Source of the DNA: an uncultured Clostridia bacterium
GTDB taxonomy: Bacteria > Bacillota > Clostridia > TANB77 > CAG-465
DNA length: 59,628 bases
Reading direction: 5' to 3'
Assembly: GCA_944386345.1 (NCBI GenBank)
Contig: CALXAR010000003.1
Span: 1 to 59,628 of the forward strand
Every line of letters begins with the position of its first letter. The first letter of the stretch is position 1. Positions 41,828 through 51,183 of this stretch are shown here, piece after piece. The notes beneath the pieces were generated by a model. The model searched no databases, was not told where the DNA came from, and saw only the letters and a program-made list of their open reading frames with translations. The translations under genes and the position numbers were made by a program.

Positions 41828-44800
41828 ATGATGTTAATAAATGCAGAAGAAATAAATAGTATATTATTTGAGGCAGGTACGGATATTACTAACAGAGGAA
41901 AGAAATATTTTGAACAAAATAGAGTAAAGGTCGCTGATTTTAATTATGTTTCAGAAAATAACTATGTAGCTAAAGCATATGTAGAAGGAACATATATATA
42001 CGAAGTTGAAATTAGAAAAACTAATGGAGTACTATCATATAAATGTGAATGTCCTTCGTCGAATAAAAAGAGCACACCTTGCAAACATGTTGTTGCCATG
42101 GTTTTTGATATGTATATTAACGAGGCTTCATATGTTAACTATGTAAAAAATAGTGAGTCTACAGATATTGATGATGACTTAGTTGAAAACATGTCATACA
42201 AGGATAAAATAAACGAGCAAAGAGAAAATAACGGCCTAATGATTTATTATGAAAATCTAGAGTTAAATAGAAATATTGACAAGGAAAGTGTAAATATTGA
42301 AGCAATACTATATTTAATGAACGATATGCAAAAAGAACTTGAAATCTCTTTTAAAATAGGAAAAAACAGAATGTATATTTTAAGAGATTTATATAAGTTT
42401 AGTGAGGATATGCAAAAAGGCATTGTAAATAAATATGGAAAAGAATTAGAATTTAAACACTCTATTGAGTCTTTTACAAAAGATTCACAGCCTTTAGCTA
42501 AGCTTATTGTTTCTAAGGCTTTAGAGTATAATGAGTTTTCAAAATTAGGTACTTATCATTTTACAGTAAATAAGAGATATAAAACTAATTTTAAGCTTAA
42601 GTATTCTCTACTTGATGAAGTTTTTGATATATTAAAAGGTAAAAAAGTTGTAATAGAAGATTATGACTATGAAAAAGCATATGGAATGGTTACTTTAGAA
42701 GAAAGCGATCCATCATTTGATATAGAAATATTTGACATGCAAGATAGTGGCCTTGCAGTAGTGTCAAATAGTGATAAATACTATATATTTGAAGGACAAG
42801 AATATTCATATGTATTATATAAAGATAAACTTCATAGATGTAGTGGAGAATTTACTATAAAAGTTCTTCCTTTAATCGAAAAGTTATCTAAAGACCCAGA
42901 GGGAAGAATAACAATATCTAAAAATAGTGCTACAAGCTTTTGTGAATATGTAATACCAGCTTTAAGAAATAGTACAAATCTAATTATAGAAGAAGGAATA
43001 CTTGAAAAGTATAAGGCAGAAAAACTTGGCACAAAAATATATCTTGATATTGATAATAAAGGAAATATTGTAGCAGAGGTAAAATTTTGCTATGGTAATA
43101 TTGAATTTAATCCTTTTGATAAGGACTTAAAGATTACATGTAATAGAAACATTATTGAAGAGGCTAGAGCAAAAGAACTATTTAAAATGTATAATTTTGT
43201 AATTAATTTTAAAAAGCATATTATTTATCTTTCAAACGAAGATGATATCTATACTTTTTTAACAGAAGGTATAGAGAAATTTATGGAAAAGTTTGAGGTA
43301 TTAATTACAGATAAGCTAAAAAATAAACAAATAATAACTCAAAAGACATTTAATATGGGTGTTAGAATTGAAAATAACTTCTTAGAGATTGACTTTAATG
43401 AGTTAGGACTTGATGAGAATGAATTAAAAGATATCTTTAAAAGATATAAACTAAGAAAAAAATATTATAGATTAAAGGATGGTAGCTTTATAAATATTGA
43501 CTCCGATGGAATTGGAACACTAGTAAATTTAGCTAAGACACTAAATATAACTGAAAAAGATATAGTAAATGGTAGTGCTCAGATACCTAAATATAGAGCT
43601 TTATATATAGATAATATTGCTAAAAATAACAGTTCTGATATAACAATTAAACTAGATAATGACTTTAGAGAAATAGTAAGAAATATAAAAGATATTGATG
43701 ATACTAAATTTGAAGAGCCAGAAGAGTTAAAAGGAGTACTTAGAAGCTATCAAAAGACTGGATTTAACTGGTTAAAAACACTAGATAAATATGGCTTTGG
43801 TGGAATACTTGCAGATGATATGGGACTTGGAAAAACAATACAGATAATCGCTCTTTTATTAGATGAGAAAAAGAGGACAGGAAAGACATCAATTGTAGTA
43901 TGTCCAAGCTCATTATATATAAACTGGGAAAAAGAGATAAGTAGATTTTCAAATAGCATAAAGACACTAATTATTTCTGGTAACGCAGAGCAAAGAGAAA
44001 ACTTGATAAAAAGCATTTCAGACTATGATGTTATTATTACTTCATATGACTTATTAAAAAGAGATATTGAGCAATATAAAGACTTTAAATTTAAATATGT
44101 AATAGCAGATGAGGCACAATATATTAAAAATAATAATACTAAAAATGCAAAAGCATTAAAAGAGTTAAAAAGTGAGGTAAGATTTGCTTTAACTGGTACA
44201 CCAATTGAGAACTCTCTTGCTGAGCTTTGGTCTATCTTTGATTTTATTATGCCAGGCTATCTATATACATATAAGAAGTTTAAAGATGAGTTTGAGACTA
44301 TAATAATAAAAGAAAATGACTCTGCAACAATGGAAAGACTACAGAGGCTTGTAGCTCCATTTATCTTAAGACGTATTAAAAAGGAAGTACTAAAAGAGTT
44401 ACCAGATAAGACAGAGCAAATAATGTATAGTAAGATGGATGAAGAACAGCAAAAATTATATAACTCATATTTAGCTTTAGCAAAAGTTAAGATGAAACAA
44501 GAGATTGAATCTAATGGATTTGAAAAGAGTAAGTTTAAGATATTATCTCTAATTACTAGACTTAGACAAATTTGCTGTCATCCAAAATTATTCTTAGAAA
44601 ACTATAATGGCGAAAGCTCAAAATTAAATCAATGCTTAGAGCTAATAGAAGGAGCAATAGCTGCTAAACATAAAATATTATTGTTCTCAGGATTTACTTC
44701 TATGTTTGATATTTTAATTGAGGAATTTGAAAAAAGAGGAATAGAATACTCTATTCTTACAGGTCAAACAAAAGTAGACACAAGAATTGAAATGGTAGAT

Positions 44801-45127
44801 GAGTTTAATAAAGATGATAATATTAAAGTATTTCTAATTTCTCTTAAAGCTGGAGGAACTGGTTTAAACTTAACAGGAGCTGATGTTGTAATTCATTTTG
44901 ACCCATGGTGGAATTTATCTGCACAAAATCAGGCAACTGATAGAGCATACAGAATAGGACAAAGAAACAACGTTCAGGTATTTAAGCTAATATGCGAAAA
45001 TAGCATTGAGGAAAAGATTCAAAAGCTTCAAGAAAGAAAAAAAGATCTTACAGAATCAGTAATTAAATCAGGAGAGACATTTATATCAAAGATGTCAAAA
45101 GAAGAAATACTTGGATTATTTGAATAG
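41828..45127 (+). CDS. SWIM-domain SNF2-family DNA/chromatin-type helicase
   Basis: 1099 residues, typical of the SWIM-SNF2 family in Firmicutes. The N-terminal zinc-binding SWIM motif CxC...CxH is present ('CECPSS...PCKHVV', about residues 76-93). A SNF2-associated domain follows, then the helicase: 'LADDMGLGKTIQ' (motif I, near residue 660), 'DEAQYIKN' (II), 'LTGTPIENSL' (III), 'LISLKAGGTGLNLTGAD' (V) and 'QATDRAYRIGQ' (VI). These translocases remodel protein-DNA complexes and often interact with RNA polymerase or repair proteins. AGGAG precedes the ATG; a very strong terminator follows. Monocistronic. Confidence 0.93.
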   Translation: MMLINAEEINSILFEAGTDITNRGKKYFEQNRVKVADFNYVSENNYVAKAYVEGTYIYEVEIRKTNGVLSYKCECPSSNKKSTPCKHVVAMVFDMYINEASYVNYVKNSESTDIDDDLVENMSYKDKINEQRENNGLMIYYENLELNRNIDKESVNIEAILYLMNDMQKELEISFKIGKNRMYILRDLYKFSEDMQKGIVNKYGKELEFKHSIESFTKDSQPLAKLIVSKALEYNEFSKLGTYHFTVNKRYKTNFKLKYSLLDEVFDILKGKKVVIEDYDYEKAYGMVTLEESDPSFDIEIFDMQDSGLAVVSNSDKYYIFEGQEYSYVLYKDKLHRCSGEFTIKVLPLIEKLSKDPEGRITISKNSATSFCEYVIPALRNSTNLIIEEGILEKYKAEKLGTKIYLDIDNKGNIVAEVKFCYGNIEFNPFDKDLKITCNRNIIEEARAKELFKMYNFVINFKKHIIYLSNEDDIYTFLTEGIEKFMEKFEVLITDKLKNKQIITQKTFNMGVRIENNFLEIDFNELGLDENELKDIFKRYKLRKKYYRLKDGSFINIDSDGIGTLVNLAKTLNITEKDIVNGSAQIPKYRALYIDNIAKNNSSDITIKLDNDFREIVRNIKDIDDTKFEEPEELKGVLRSYQKTGFNWLKTLDKYGFGGILADDMGLGKTIQIIALLLDEKKRTGKTSIVVCPSSLYINWEKEISRFSNSIKTLIISGNAEQRENLIKSISDYDVIITSYDLLKRDIEQYKDFKFKYVIADEAQYIKNNNTKNAKALKELKSEVRFALTGTPIENSLAELWSIFDFIMPGYLYTYKKFKDEFETIIIKENDSATMERLQRLVAPFILRRIKKEVLKELPDKTEQIMYSKMDEEQQKLYNSYLALAKVKMKQEIESNGFEKSKFKILSLITRLRQICCHPKLFLENYNGESSKLNQCLELIEGAIAAKHKILLFSGFTSMFDILIEEFEKRGIEYSILTGQTKVDTRIEMVDEFNKDDNIKVFLISLKAGGTGLNLTGADVVIHFDPWWNLSAQNQATDRAYRIGQRNNVQVFKLICENSIEEKIQKLQERKKDLTESVIKSGETFISKMSKEEILGLFE

Positions 45128-45130
45128 AGA

Positions 45131-45173
45131 AAAAAACAATAGTAAAATCATTTTACTATTGTTTTTTTTTTTT
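45131..45173 (+). terminator. Strong intrinsic terminator before spoIIIA
   Basis: 17-bp stem AAAAAACAATAGTAAAA/TTTTACTATTGTTTTTT, loop TCA, 12 or more T's. Confidence 0.95.
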
Positions 45174-45270
45174 GCTAAATTTAGAACATATTTTTATATA
45201 TATAATTTCTTTTTCTACAAATTATACATTTAGTAAGTAGTATAACTTTACTATATAAGAGGTGGTTATT

Positions 45271-46179
45271 ATGATAGATGAAATATTAAGGGTATTGCCA
45301 AGCTATATTTCAAATGAAATCATAAAGTTAAATTGTAGCCAGAACATAACTGAAATTAGACTTAGAACTAAATGTAAAGTGATACTTATTTGTGGAAAAA
45401 ACGAAATGGTTTTAAATTGTATCGTTACGCCTAAAACTATACTAGATATTTTATTAAACGTATCTAAAAATTCGATATATGCTATACAAAATGATATAAA
45501 TAATGGATTTGTTGTAATTAGAGGAGGTCATAGAATAGGAATAAGTGGAGAGGTTGTATATGTTGACGATAAGATAAAAAATATAAAGAATATTTGTAGT
45601 TTAAATATTCGTGTGGCAAGACAGATATATGGATGTGCGGATTTAGTACTACCTAAAATTATATCTGGTAATACCTTTTTAAATACTCTAATTGTATCTC
45701 CTCCTGGATGTGGTAAAACAACTCTAATAAGAGATATTATAAGACAAATTAGCAATGGGATTCCATCGTTAAATTTTAAGGGGAAAAATGTAGCTTTAAT
45801 AGATGAAAGAGGAGAGATTGCCTCAGTATATGAAGGGATACCTAGTTTGGATGTTGGAATTAGAACGGATATAATGAGTAATGTAAATAAAGCGTCAGGA
45901 ATGAAGATGATGATTCGCTCTATGGCACCAGATATAGTTGCAACTGATGAGATAGGCAAAAAAGAAGACATTGTAGCAATTAAAGAAGCAATACTTTCAG
46001 GAGTTAAAGTAATATTTACAATGCATGGAGACTCAATCAAGAGTATATTAAAAAATGAAAATATAAAAGAACTACTCAATTTGAATATATTTTCTAAAAT
46101 TATTTTACTATCTAACGGGAAGATACCAGGTATTATTGAAAAGGTGTATGATACAGAAAAATTAGGAGGTGTTGCATGA
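45271..46179 (+). CDS. spoIIIAA: Stage III sporulation protein AA (ATPase)
   Basis: 302 residues. A secretion-type ATPase with Walker A 'PPGCGKTTLIRD', the conserved 'ALIDERGEIASVYEG' and a Walker B-like 'DIVATDEIGKKED'. In the mother cell it powers or assembles the SpoIIIA-SpoIIQ feeding-tube channel into the forespore and is related to type II/IV secretion ATPases. AAGAGGTGG fits ATG 45271 rather than GTG 45262. The eight spoIIIA genes follow without interruption; in B. subtilis the operon is sigma-E driven, but no sigma-E promoter could be picked out confidently in the AT-rich leader (45174-45260). Confidence 0.95.
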   Translation: MIDEILRVLPSYISNEIIKLNCSQNITEIRLRTKCKVILICGKNEMVLNCIVTPKTILDILLNVSKNSIYAIQNDINNGFVVIRGGHRIGISGEVVYVDDKIKNIKNICSLNIRVARQIYGCADLVLPKIISGNTFLNTLIVSPPGCGKTTLIRDIIRQISNGIPSLNFKGKNVALIDERGEIASVYEGIPSLDVGIRTDIMSNVNKASGMKMMIRSMAPDIVATDEIGKKEDIVAIKEAILSGVKVIFTMHGDSIKSILKNENIKELLNLNIFSKIILLSNGKIPGIIEKVYDTEKLGGVA

Positions 46180-46691
46180 TATTTATAAAAATAATTATTT
46201 CTATAGCAATTTTATGTATAACATCTTATATAGGAATTGAAATGTCTAAGTCTCTAAAAGCTAGAGAAGAGATATTAACAGATTTTATTACCTTTTTAAG
46301 ACTTTTGCAAAATGAAATGATATATATGGCTAATAGCTTACCAGTATCTTTTGAAATATCTAGGCAAAGACTAAGCTCAAGGTTAAAAGATGTAATAGGT
46401 GCAATAGCACTTGATATCTCTGAGTATGGAAGCAATAAGGTCGACATGAGTATAACAAATAATGTTAATACATTAGAAGAATTAAATGATTATGATAAGG
46501 ATATAATTATATCTACGCTAAAGAACTTAGGAAGAAGTGATATTGATTCACAAAATAACATTATAGAAAATGCTATTTGCATAATACAAAAACAAATTAA
46601 AGAGGCAAATACTAATAAAGTAAAAAGCTCAAAAGTATATAAAACAGTAGGAGTTATTACAGGACTAATTATAGTTGTTATATTCATATAA
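46176..46691 (+). CDS. spoIIIAB: Stage III sporulation protein AB
   Basis: 171 residues with N- and C-terminal membrane helices (about 3-20 and 153-170) around a helical, GspF-like cytoplasmic domain. 'EEILTDFITFLRLLQNEM' and 'LNDYDKDIIISTLKNLGRSD' (core 'LKNLGRSD') are family marks. SpoIIIAB is thought to anchor the AA ATPase at the membrane. The start overlaps spoIIIAA by 4 bases (ATGA), indicating translational coupling. Confidence 0.93.
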   Translation: MIFIKIIISIAILCITSYIGIEMSKSLKAREEILTDFITFLRLLQNEMIYMANSLPVSFEISRQRLSSRLKDVIGAIALDISEYGSNKVDMSITNNVNTLEELNDYDKDIIISTLKNLGRSDIDSQNNIIENAICIIQKQIKEANTNKVKSSKVYKTVGVITGLIIVVIFI

Positions 46692-46703
46692 GGAGGAATG
46701 CGT

Positions 46704-46898
46704 ATGGATATAGATTTATTATTTAAAATAGCAGGAGTTGGAATACTAGTTGCAGTACTTAATCAAGTATTATCAAAGGCAGGAAGAGAAGATCAAGCTA
46801 TGATGACAACTCTTACTGGAGTTATAATCGTTCTTATGATGGTTATTTCTAAAATAAGTGAGCTATTTAATACTGTTAGAGATACTTTTAATTTATAG
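46704..46898 (+). CDS. spoIIIAC: Stage III sporulation protein AC
   Basis: 64 residues with two membrane helices, the family's whole size. 'LFKIAGVGILVAVLNQVLSKAGREDQAMM' (core 'GREDQA') is diagnostic. It forms part of the membrane ring of the SpoIIIA channel with AD. ATG 46704 is 7 bases after AGGAGG; the first ATG (46698) is too close to it. spoIIIAD follows after 9 bases. Confidence 0.95.
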   Translation: MDIDLLFKIAGVGILVAVLNQVLSKAGREDQAMMTTLTGVIIVLMMVISKISELFNTVRDTFNL

Positions 46899-46907
46899 GA
46901 GAAAAAT

Positions 46908-47291
46908 ATGACTTTATTTAAAATAGTAGGATTTGGAATAATTGCAGTATCACTAATTATTATTCTTAAAAACCAACGTCCTGAGATAGCACTTATGTGT
47001 ATTGTGGCTTCATCTGTAATAATTTTGCTATTTGTTTTTGATGAACTAAAAAATATTATTGATTTAATAAATTCACTAATGGCTAATTCTTCTATTGATA
47101 GTACATATATAAAAATTATACTAAAGGTAATAGGTATTACATATATAATTGAATTTGGAAAAGATATATGTAAAGATGCAGGAGAGAGTGCAATAGCAAA
47201 TAAGATTGAGCTTGCTGGAAAAGTAATAATAGTGTCACTATCTATCCCAGTTGTTGCTTCACTTGTAGATATTGTCACTCAAATTGTATGA
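46908..47291 (+). CDS. spoIIIAD: Stage III sporulation protein AD
   Basis: 127 residues with four predicted helices. The family motif 'LKNQRPEIALM' at about residue 24 and 'FGKDICKDAGESAIANKIELAGK' (core 'CKDAGESAIA') are diagnostic. Together with SpoIIIAC it builds the membrane platform of the forespore channel. It overlaps spoIIIAE by 4 bases (ATGA). Confidence 0.95.
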   Translation: MTLFKIVGFGIIAVSLIIILKNQRPEIALMCIVASSVIILLFVFDELKNIIDLINSLMANSSIDSTYIKIILKVIGITYIIEFGKDICKDAGESAIANKIELAGKVIIVSLSIPVVASLVDIVTQIV

Positions 47292-48442
47292 TGAAAAAAG
47301 CTTTTAAATTATTAATATTATATATATGTATAGCATACTTTTTTAGCTTTAATGCTTTTGCAGAAGAATTAGATGTTACTAAAAATGTTTCTGAGAGCTT
47401 AGATGTAGATAAATATATAAATGTATTTGAAGAGTATATAGAAGAATATAATCTAGAGGAATTTAGTCCTTCAAATCTTTATTCTAATCTAGTTTCAGGT
47501 AAAGGAATAGATTATGAAAATATTATAGATACTTTTGCTTCAAATTTAGTTGTTCAAGTAAAAGAAAGTATTAATAGTGTAACTACAATTTTTGTAATCA
47601 TAATTGTTATGGCTATCTTATCAAGTTTAGAGTTAGACAAAAATAGTGACATAGTAAAGATAAGTAAACTTATAGTACTAATTTGTGTCGGCTCAATATT
47701 ACTAAAAAATTATATTGAGATATTAGAAATGTTTAGAAACTTAGTAAACACTTTAGGATATATAATGCAGATAGTCTCTACTTTTTTGATGGGAATTTTA
47801 GTTGCAAGTGGGAAGATAGCTTCAACAGGAATAATACAACCATTACTTTTGTTTATAGCAAATTTTATATGTGTTGTTACACAATATGTAGTAATTCCAT
47901 TTTTTACAATCTCAATTGTAATTAATATTGTCTCTAAGATATCTGAGAATATAAGAATGGATGAGTTATCAGGTTTATTTAGAAAATCTTCATTGTATAT
48001 TTTTAGCTCTGTTATTGCCATATTTATTTTAATACTCTCTATGGAGTCTTCTGTAACTAAGTCAATAGATAGTGTGTATTTTAAAGCAACACAGAGTGTA
48101 GTTTCAAATGTAGTTCCAGTTGTAGGAAAATTTTTATCTGATAGTCTTGATATCGTGCTAGGAGCAACAGAGCTGATTGGAAAGGTAGGTGGAGCCGTTG
48201 CATTAGTATCCGTTATTTTAATAGTTAGTATTCCAATTATTAAACTAGTGGTAATTGTTGTTTTATACAAGTTGTTAACAGCACTAAGTGAACCAATAAA
48301 TTCTGATAAGACGATTTCTTCATTTATAAATGGATTTACAAAAGTATACAAAGATATGTTGGGTGTTTTAATTGGAATAATGGTACTATTTGTAATGTCT
48401 ACAGGAATAATAATGGGAATTATTAGCACAATAAGTGAATAG
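47288..48442 (+). CDS. spoIIIAE: Stage III sporulation protein AE
   Basis: 384 residues. A signal peptide (about 1-26, ending 'AFAEE') is followed by a polar helix and seven or more membrane helices; 'GVLIGIMVLFVMSTGIIMG' closes the protein as in the family. It is the large membrane subunit of the SpoIIIA channel. The start overlaps spoIIIAD (ATGA), so translation is coupled; a second ATG at 47291 is possible. Confidence 0.93.
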   Translation: MMKKAFKLLILYICIAYFFSFNAFAEELDVTKNVSESLDVDKYINVFEEYIEEYNLEEFSPSNLYSNLVSGKGIDYENIIDTFASNLVVQVKESINSVTTIFVIIIVMAILSSLELDKNSDIVKISKLIVLICVGSILLKNYIEILEMFRNLVNTLGYIMQIVSTFLMGILVASGKIASTGIIQPLLLFIANFICVVTQYVVIPFFTISIVINIVSKISENIRMDELSGLFRKSSLYIFSSVIAIFILILSMESSVTKSIDSVYFKATQSVVSNVVPVVGKFLSDSLDIVLGATELIGKVGGAVALVSVILIVSIPIIKLVVIVVLYKLLTALSEPINSDKTISSFINGFTKVYKDMLGVLIGIMVLFVMSTGIIMGIISTISE

Positions 48443-48455
48443 GGGGGGGATATAT

Positions 48456-48956
48456 GTGTTAGATGTCTTTAAAAATTGGATAAGTTCTATTTTGGCAATT
48501 GGTATTTTATTTACAATTATAAGAATAATTTTGCCTAATTCACATTTTAAAAAATATATTTATTCTCTTATTGGAATAGTTACAATAATTGTAATAATTA
48601 GTCCTGTAATTTCAGCAGTAAAATCTACTAATTTTGATAATATAAAAGACATAGTTTTAAATGCTACTAATATAGATAGCTCTGATGTAAATTATACAAA
48701 TCTATCTAATTACGAAGATGTTAATGAAAATAATGTAAAGAAGAATTTTATTACTAGTGTTGAAAATGATATAAAAGAGAAGCTATCAAGTAATATTGAT
48801 AATAATGTAGATGTAAATATAGAAATAACCGATACATATAATATAGAAAAAATAAATATTACTTTGTATGGAGAAACTTCCTTTGACATTTTGTCTTTTA
48901 TTAGTGAAGAATATGATATAGGAAAAGATAAAATTAATTTACAAAGGGGAGATTAA
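48456..48956 (+). CDS. spoIIIAF: Stage III sporulation protein AF
   Basis: 166 residues. Two N-terminal membrane helices (about 8-26 and 33-52) precede an extracytoplasmic ring-building (RBM) domain at the C-terminus ('VDVNIEITDTYNIEKINITLYG' region). 'KNWISSILAIGILFTIIRIILPN' at the N-terminus (core 'LAIGILF') is typical. The start is GTG 48456, 6 bases after an unusual ribosome site made of eight G's (48442-48449). It ends 2 bases before spoIIIAG. Confidence 0.9.
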   Translation: MLDVFKNWISSILAIGILFTIIRIILPNSHFKKYIYSLIGIVTIIVIISPVISAVKSTNFDNIKDIVLNATNIDSSDVNYTNLSNYEDVNENNVKKNFITSVENDIKEKLSSNIDNNVDVNIEITDTYNIEKINITLYGETSFDILSFISEEYDIGKDKINLQRGD

Positions 48957-48958
48957 TT

Positions 48959-49489
48959 ATGAACTATTTAGATACATTAAAAAATATAACTAAGGACTCA
49001 AAAAGAAAAAGAGAAAACTTAATTTTATTATTAGTGCTATTAGTAATACTTTTAATAAGTATTAACTATATATTTAAAGAGGATAAAAGTGAGAATGAAA
49101 CAGTAGTTGAAGAAGAGATTAAAGAACAAAAAAGCGATACTGTAAGCTTAGAAGAAAAGCTTTCAGAGATAATAAATCAAATATCTGGTATTACAGAAGC
49201 ATCAATAGTTATTAATTACTCAAATAATGGTAGTAATGATATTGTATATGATACGAAAGAGACCTTAAATGAACAGGGAAATGTTCTTAGTGTGGAAAGA
49301 AGTGTTGCATATAACGAAGAGAATGGCAATAAAACTGCAATTATACAAATGTATAATATGCCAACTGTTGAGGGAGTAATAATTGTAGGTAAAGGAGTTG
49401 AAAGTGCTGATGTTAAACAAAAATTATCCACTGCTATAGGAAATTTACTAGGAATTGCATCATATAAAGTACAGGTTTTTGAAAAATAG
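48959..49489 (+). CDS. spoIIIAG: Stage III sporulation protein AG
   Basis: 176 residues. One membrane helix (about 20-38) is followed by a charged linker and a RBM domain ('LEEKLSEIINQISGITEASIVINYS', core 'ISGITEASIVI'; 'GVIIVGKGVESADVKQKLSTAIGNLLGI', core 'GVIIVGKG'). In B. subtilis SpoIIIAG forms a 30-subunit ring in the space between mother cell and forespore. The next gene's ribosome site overlaps its stop. Confidence 0.95.
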   Translation: MNYLDTLKNITKDSKRKRENLILLLVLLVILLISINYIFKEDKSENETVVEEEIKEQKSDTVSLEEKLSEIINQISGITEASIVINYSNNGSNDIVYDTKETLNEQGNVLSVERSVAYNEENGNKTAIIQMYNMPTVEGVIIVGKGVESADVKQKLSTAIGNLLGIASYKVQVFEK

Positions 49490-49502
49490 GAGGTTAGTTA
49501 GT

Positions 49503-50039
49503 TTGAAAAATAAAGAAAAAATAAAAAGATTATCAATGGCGGCTCTTTCATTTTGCTTTATGCTAGCAATAGCAGGATATATAAATTATAAGTATAATCC
49601 AGAAAGAGAAAAAGATCTTGGGCAAACAGTTTATGTTAATTCAAACAGTGATGAGGTTGATATATATAAAGAAGAAAATTTAGAGGAAGATAAGATAACG
49701 TCATTTAGAAATGATAGAGATAATATGTACTCAGAGCTTGCAAATAATTACTCTGAGATAATAAATAATGAAAATTCAAGTGAAGAGACCATAACAGAGT
49801 ATCAACAAAAGCTAAGTGCTTTAATAGAAGAAAAAAATCAAGTGTTAATGGTTGAAAATATAATAAAATCAAAAGGGGTTGAAGACATTGTAATAGTATT
49901 AACAAATAGTCAAAAAGCAAATGTTATTGTAAAAGCAGAGGAGATAACAGAGAGTTTAGCTGCTCAAATAATGCAGACAATTGTTGACCAATTGAATATA
50001 GATGTAAATAATATTACCATAGAAAATGTTAATATGTGA
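49503..50039 (+). CDS. spoIIIAH: Stage III sporulation protein AH
   Basis: 178 residues. One N-terminal membrane helix (about 9-27), an acidic linker and a C-terminal YscJ/FliF-like RBM domain ('IENIIKSKGVEDIVIVLTNSQKANVIVKA', core 'KGVEDIVIVL'). SpoIIIAH binds SpoIIQ from the forespore side to complete the channel. The start is TTG 49503, 9 bases after AGGAGG (49488-49493); an upstream frame to 49455 overlaps spoIIIAG. A hairpin terminator follows and ends the operon. Confidence 0.93.
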   Translation: MKNKEKIKRLSMAALSFCFMLAIAGYINYKYNPEREKDLGQTVYVNSNSDEVDIYKEENLEEDKITSFRNDRDNMYSELANNYSEIINNENSSEETITEYQQKLSALIEEKNQVLMVENIIKSKGVEDIVIVLTNSQKANVIVKAEEITESLAAQIMQTIVDQLNIDVNNITIENVNM

Positions 50040-50048
50040 GAAATTTGT

Positions 50049-50077
50049 AAAAGATATCGGTAAGATATCTTTTTTTT
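50049..50077 (+). terminator. Intrinsic terminator of the spoIIIA operon
   Basis: AAAAGATATC/GATATCTTTT stem, 5-base loop, eight T's. Confidence 0.9.
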
Positions 50078-50087
50078 GAAAATTGTG

Positions 50088-50116
50088 TTGATTAACTTTT
50101 AAACTAATGATAATAT
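50088..50116 (+). promoter_or_regulatory. Probable sigma-A promoter for the two bitopic-protein genes
   Basis: TTGATT (50088-50093) and TAATAT (50111-50116), spacer 17. A second candidate, TTGAAA (50130-50135) with TACCAT (50153-50158), also spaced 17, lies closer to the start. Confidence 0.5.
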
Positions 50117-50196
50117 TTAAAATATGTTCTTGAAAAATAATTATTTTTATGATACCATAAAAATGATTATGAAGATTTAAGGAGTGAAAAGGATTA

Positions 50197-50682
50197 ATGA
50201 AGAATAAAAAGAATACGTTAATTATAATATTATTACTTATATTATTAGGATTTGCAATTGCATATATTGTGCTTGGACCTAATGGATATAAGTCAACACA
50301 AGTTGGAAAAGATTTCTTTGATGATGTTATGGAATTACAAGCTAACCTTTCATATTATGTAGGAGCTTCATATTCTGATGCTTTTGGTGTATATTCTAAA
50401 GATGAAATTTTACTTGGGAAGACTGTAGATGGCGAGCAAATTAAAGATAATCAAGATAATTTATTGCCTACTTTAGTTGATGAAGCAACAGCAGAAGACT
50501 ATGACGGTGAATCAAAAGCATATAAACTAAATATGGAATATGTAGAAACAACTCTTGGAATAGATATTGATGACTATGATGGAGTAAGTTTTTATGTTGT
50601 AGATGGTGATTTTGTAAAAGTAAAACTAGATGGAGAACCAGAATGGTGGAATAATAACTATGATAATTTAATTTTAAAATAG
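50197..50682 (+). CDS. Bitopic membrane protein of unknown function (161 aa)
   Basis: I do not recognise it. It has an N-terminal membrane helix (about 7-27, Leu/Ile-rich) and an acidic extracytoplasmic domain of about 130 residues, rich in Asp and Tyr, with a 'FYVVDGDFVKVKLDGEPEW' end (core 'VDGDFVKVK'). No lipobox or prepilin motif (G|FTLxE) is present, so it is not an obvious type IV pilin. It is followed after 12 bases by a second single-helix protein of similar size and layout, and the pair probably forms a complex. AAGGAG lies about 12 bases from the ATG. Confidence 0.75.
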   Translation: MKNKKNTLIIILLLILLGFAIAYIVLGPNGYKSTQVGKDFFDDVMELQANLSYYVGASYSDAFGVYSKDEILLGKTVDGEQIKDNQDNLLPTLVDEATAEDYDGESKAYKLNMEYVETTLGIDIDDYDGVSFYVVDGDFVKVKLDGEPEWWNNNYDNLILK

Positions 50683-50694
50683 GGAGAAAAGTGT

Positions 50695-51183
50695 ATGAAA
50701 AGATTTCTAAGTACTTTAGGAATAGTTATACTAATATTAGTTATAGTAGCGTTGACAGTTTTCTTGATTTTAAAGATAAGAAGCGATACAATTGCTCAAA
50801 AGGATAATGATATACTTATCCAAAATGAACAAGCAGAATCTGAGTATATTTGTCAAAGAGCAAATGATAATTTAAAGGAAATAATTGCTAAAATAGAGAA
50901 AGATGTTGGTAAAGAAGTTGAACTTGCCGACATTGGTAGTATAAGTAAAATTGATTTATGCTTTGTTGCAGAAGTTGATGGAGAATATAAGTATATTGTA
51001 AAAGAAGATGATGATGGCAATGAAAAGTTTGCTATTGCAGATGACAATTCTCAGGCTGCAAGATATATCGTTTCTTTAAAAGCCATTGAATTAGATAGTT
51101 GTGTGTATACTAAAATAGACAATTATATTATTGATGAAGATTTTAATATAACATATTTAATGACAACTCAAGATGAAATCTAG
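50695..51183 (+). CDS. Bitopic membrane protein of unknown function (162 aa)
   Basis: I do not recognise it. One N-terminal membrane helix (about 6-27) is followed by a charged helix and an extracytoplasmic domain with Cys54, Cys108 and Cys136-like residues that could form a disulfide, and a repeated 'VAEVDGEYKYIVKEDDDGNEKFAI'-type beta motif (core 'EVDGEYKYIV'). The layout (helix, linker, beta-rich domain) matches the 161-aa protein encoded directly upstream. The stop lies in a terminator, so the two genes form one unit. GGGAGAAAAG precedes the ATG. Confidence 0.75.
   Translation: MKRFLSTLGIVILILVIVALTVFLILKIRSDTIAQKDNDILIQNEQAESEYICQRANDNLKEIIAKIEKDVGKEVELADIGSISKIDLCFVAEVDGEYKYIVKEDDDGNEKFAIADDNSQAARYIVSLKAIELDSCVYTKIDNYIIDEDFNITYLMTTQDEI

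Noticed and set aside
45174-45260. Sigma-E promoter for spoIIIA
   Set aside because: The region is too AT-rich to single out a -35/-10 pair; several weak matches exist and none is convincing.
45528-46079. A 183-codon minus-strand frame inside spoIIIAA
   Set aside because: Antisense shadow of a conserved ATPase gene; no start signals.
47710-48429. A 239-codon frame on the minus strand
   Set aside because: It lies fully antisense to spoIIIAE, a well-supported gene; no ribosome site or promoter supports it.
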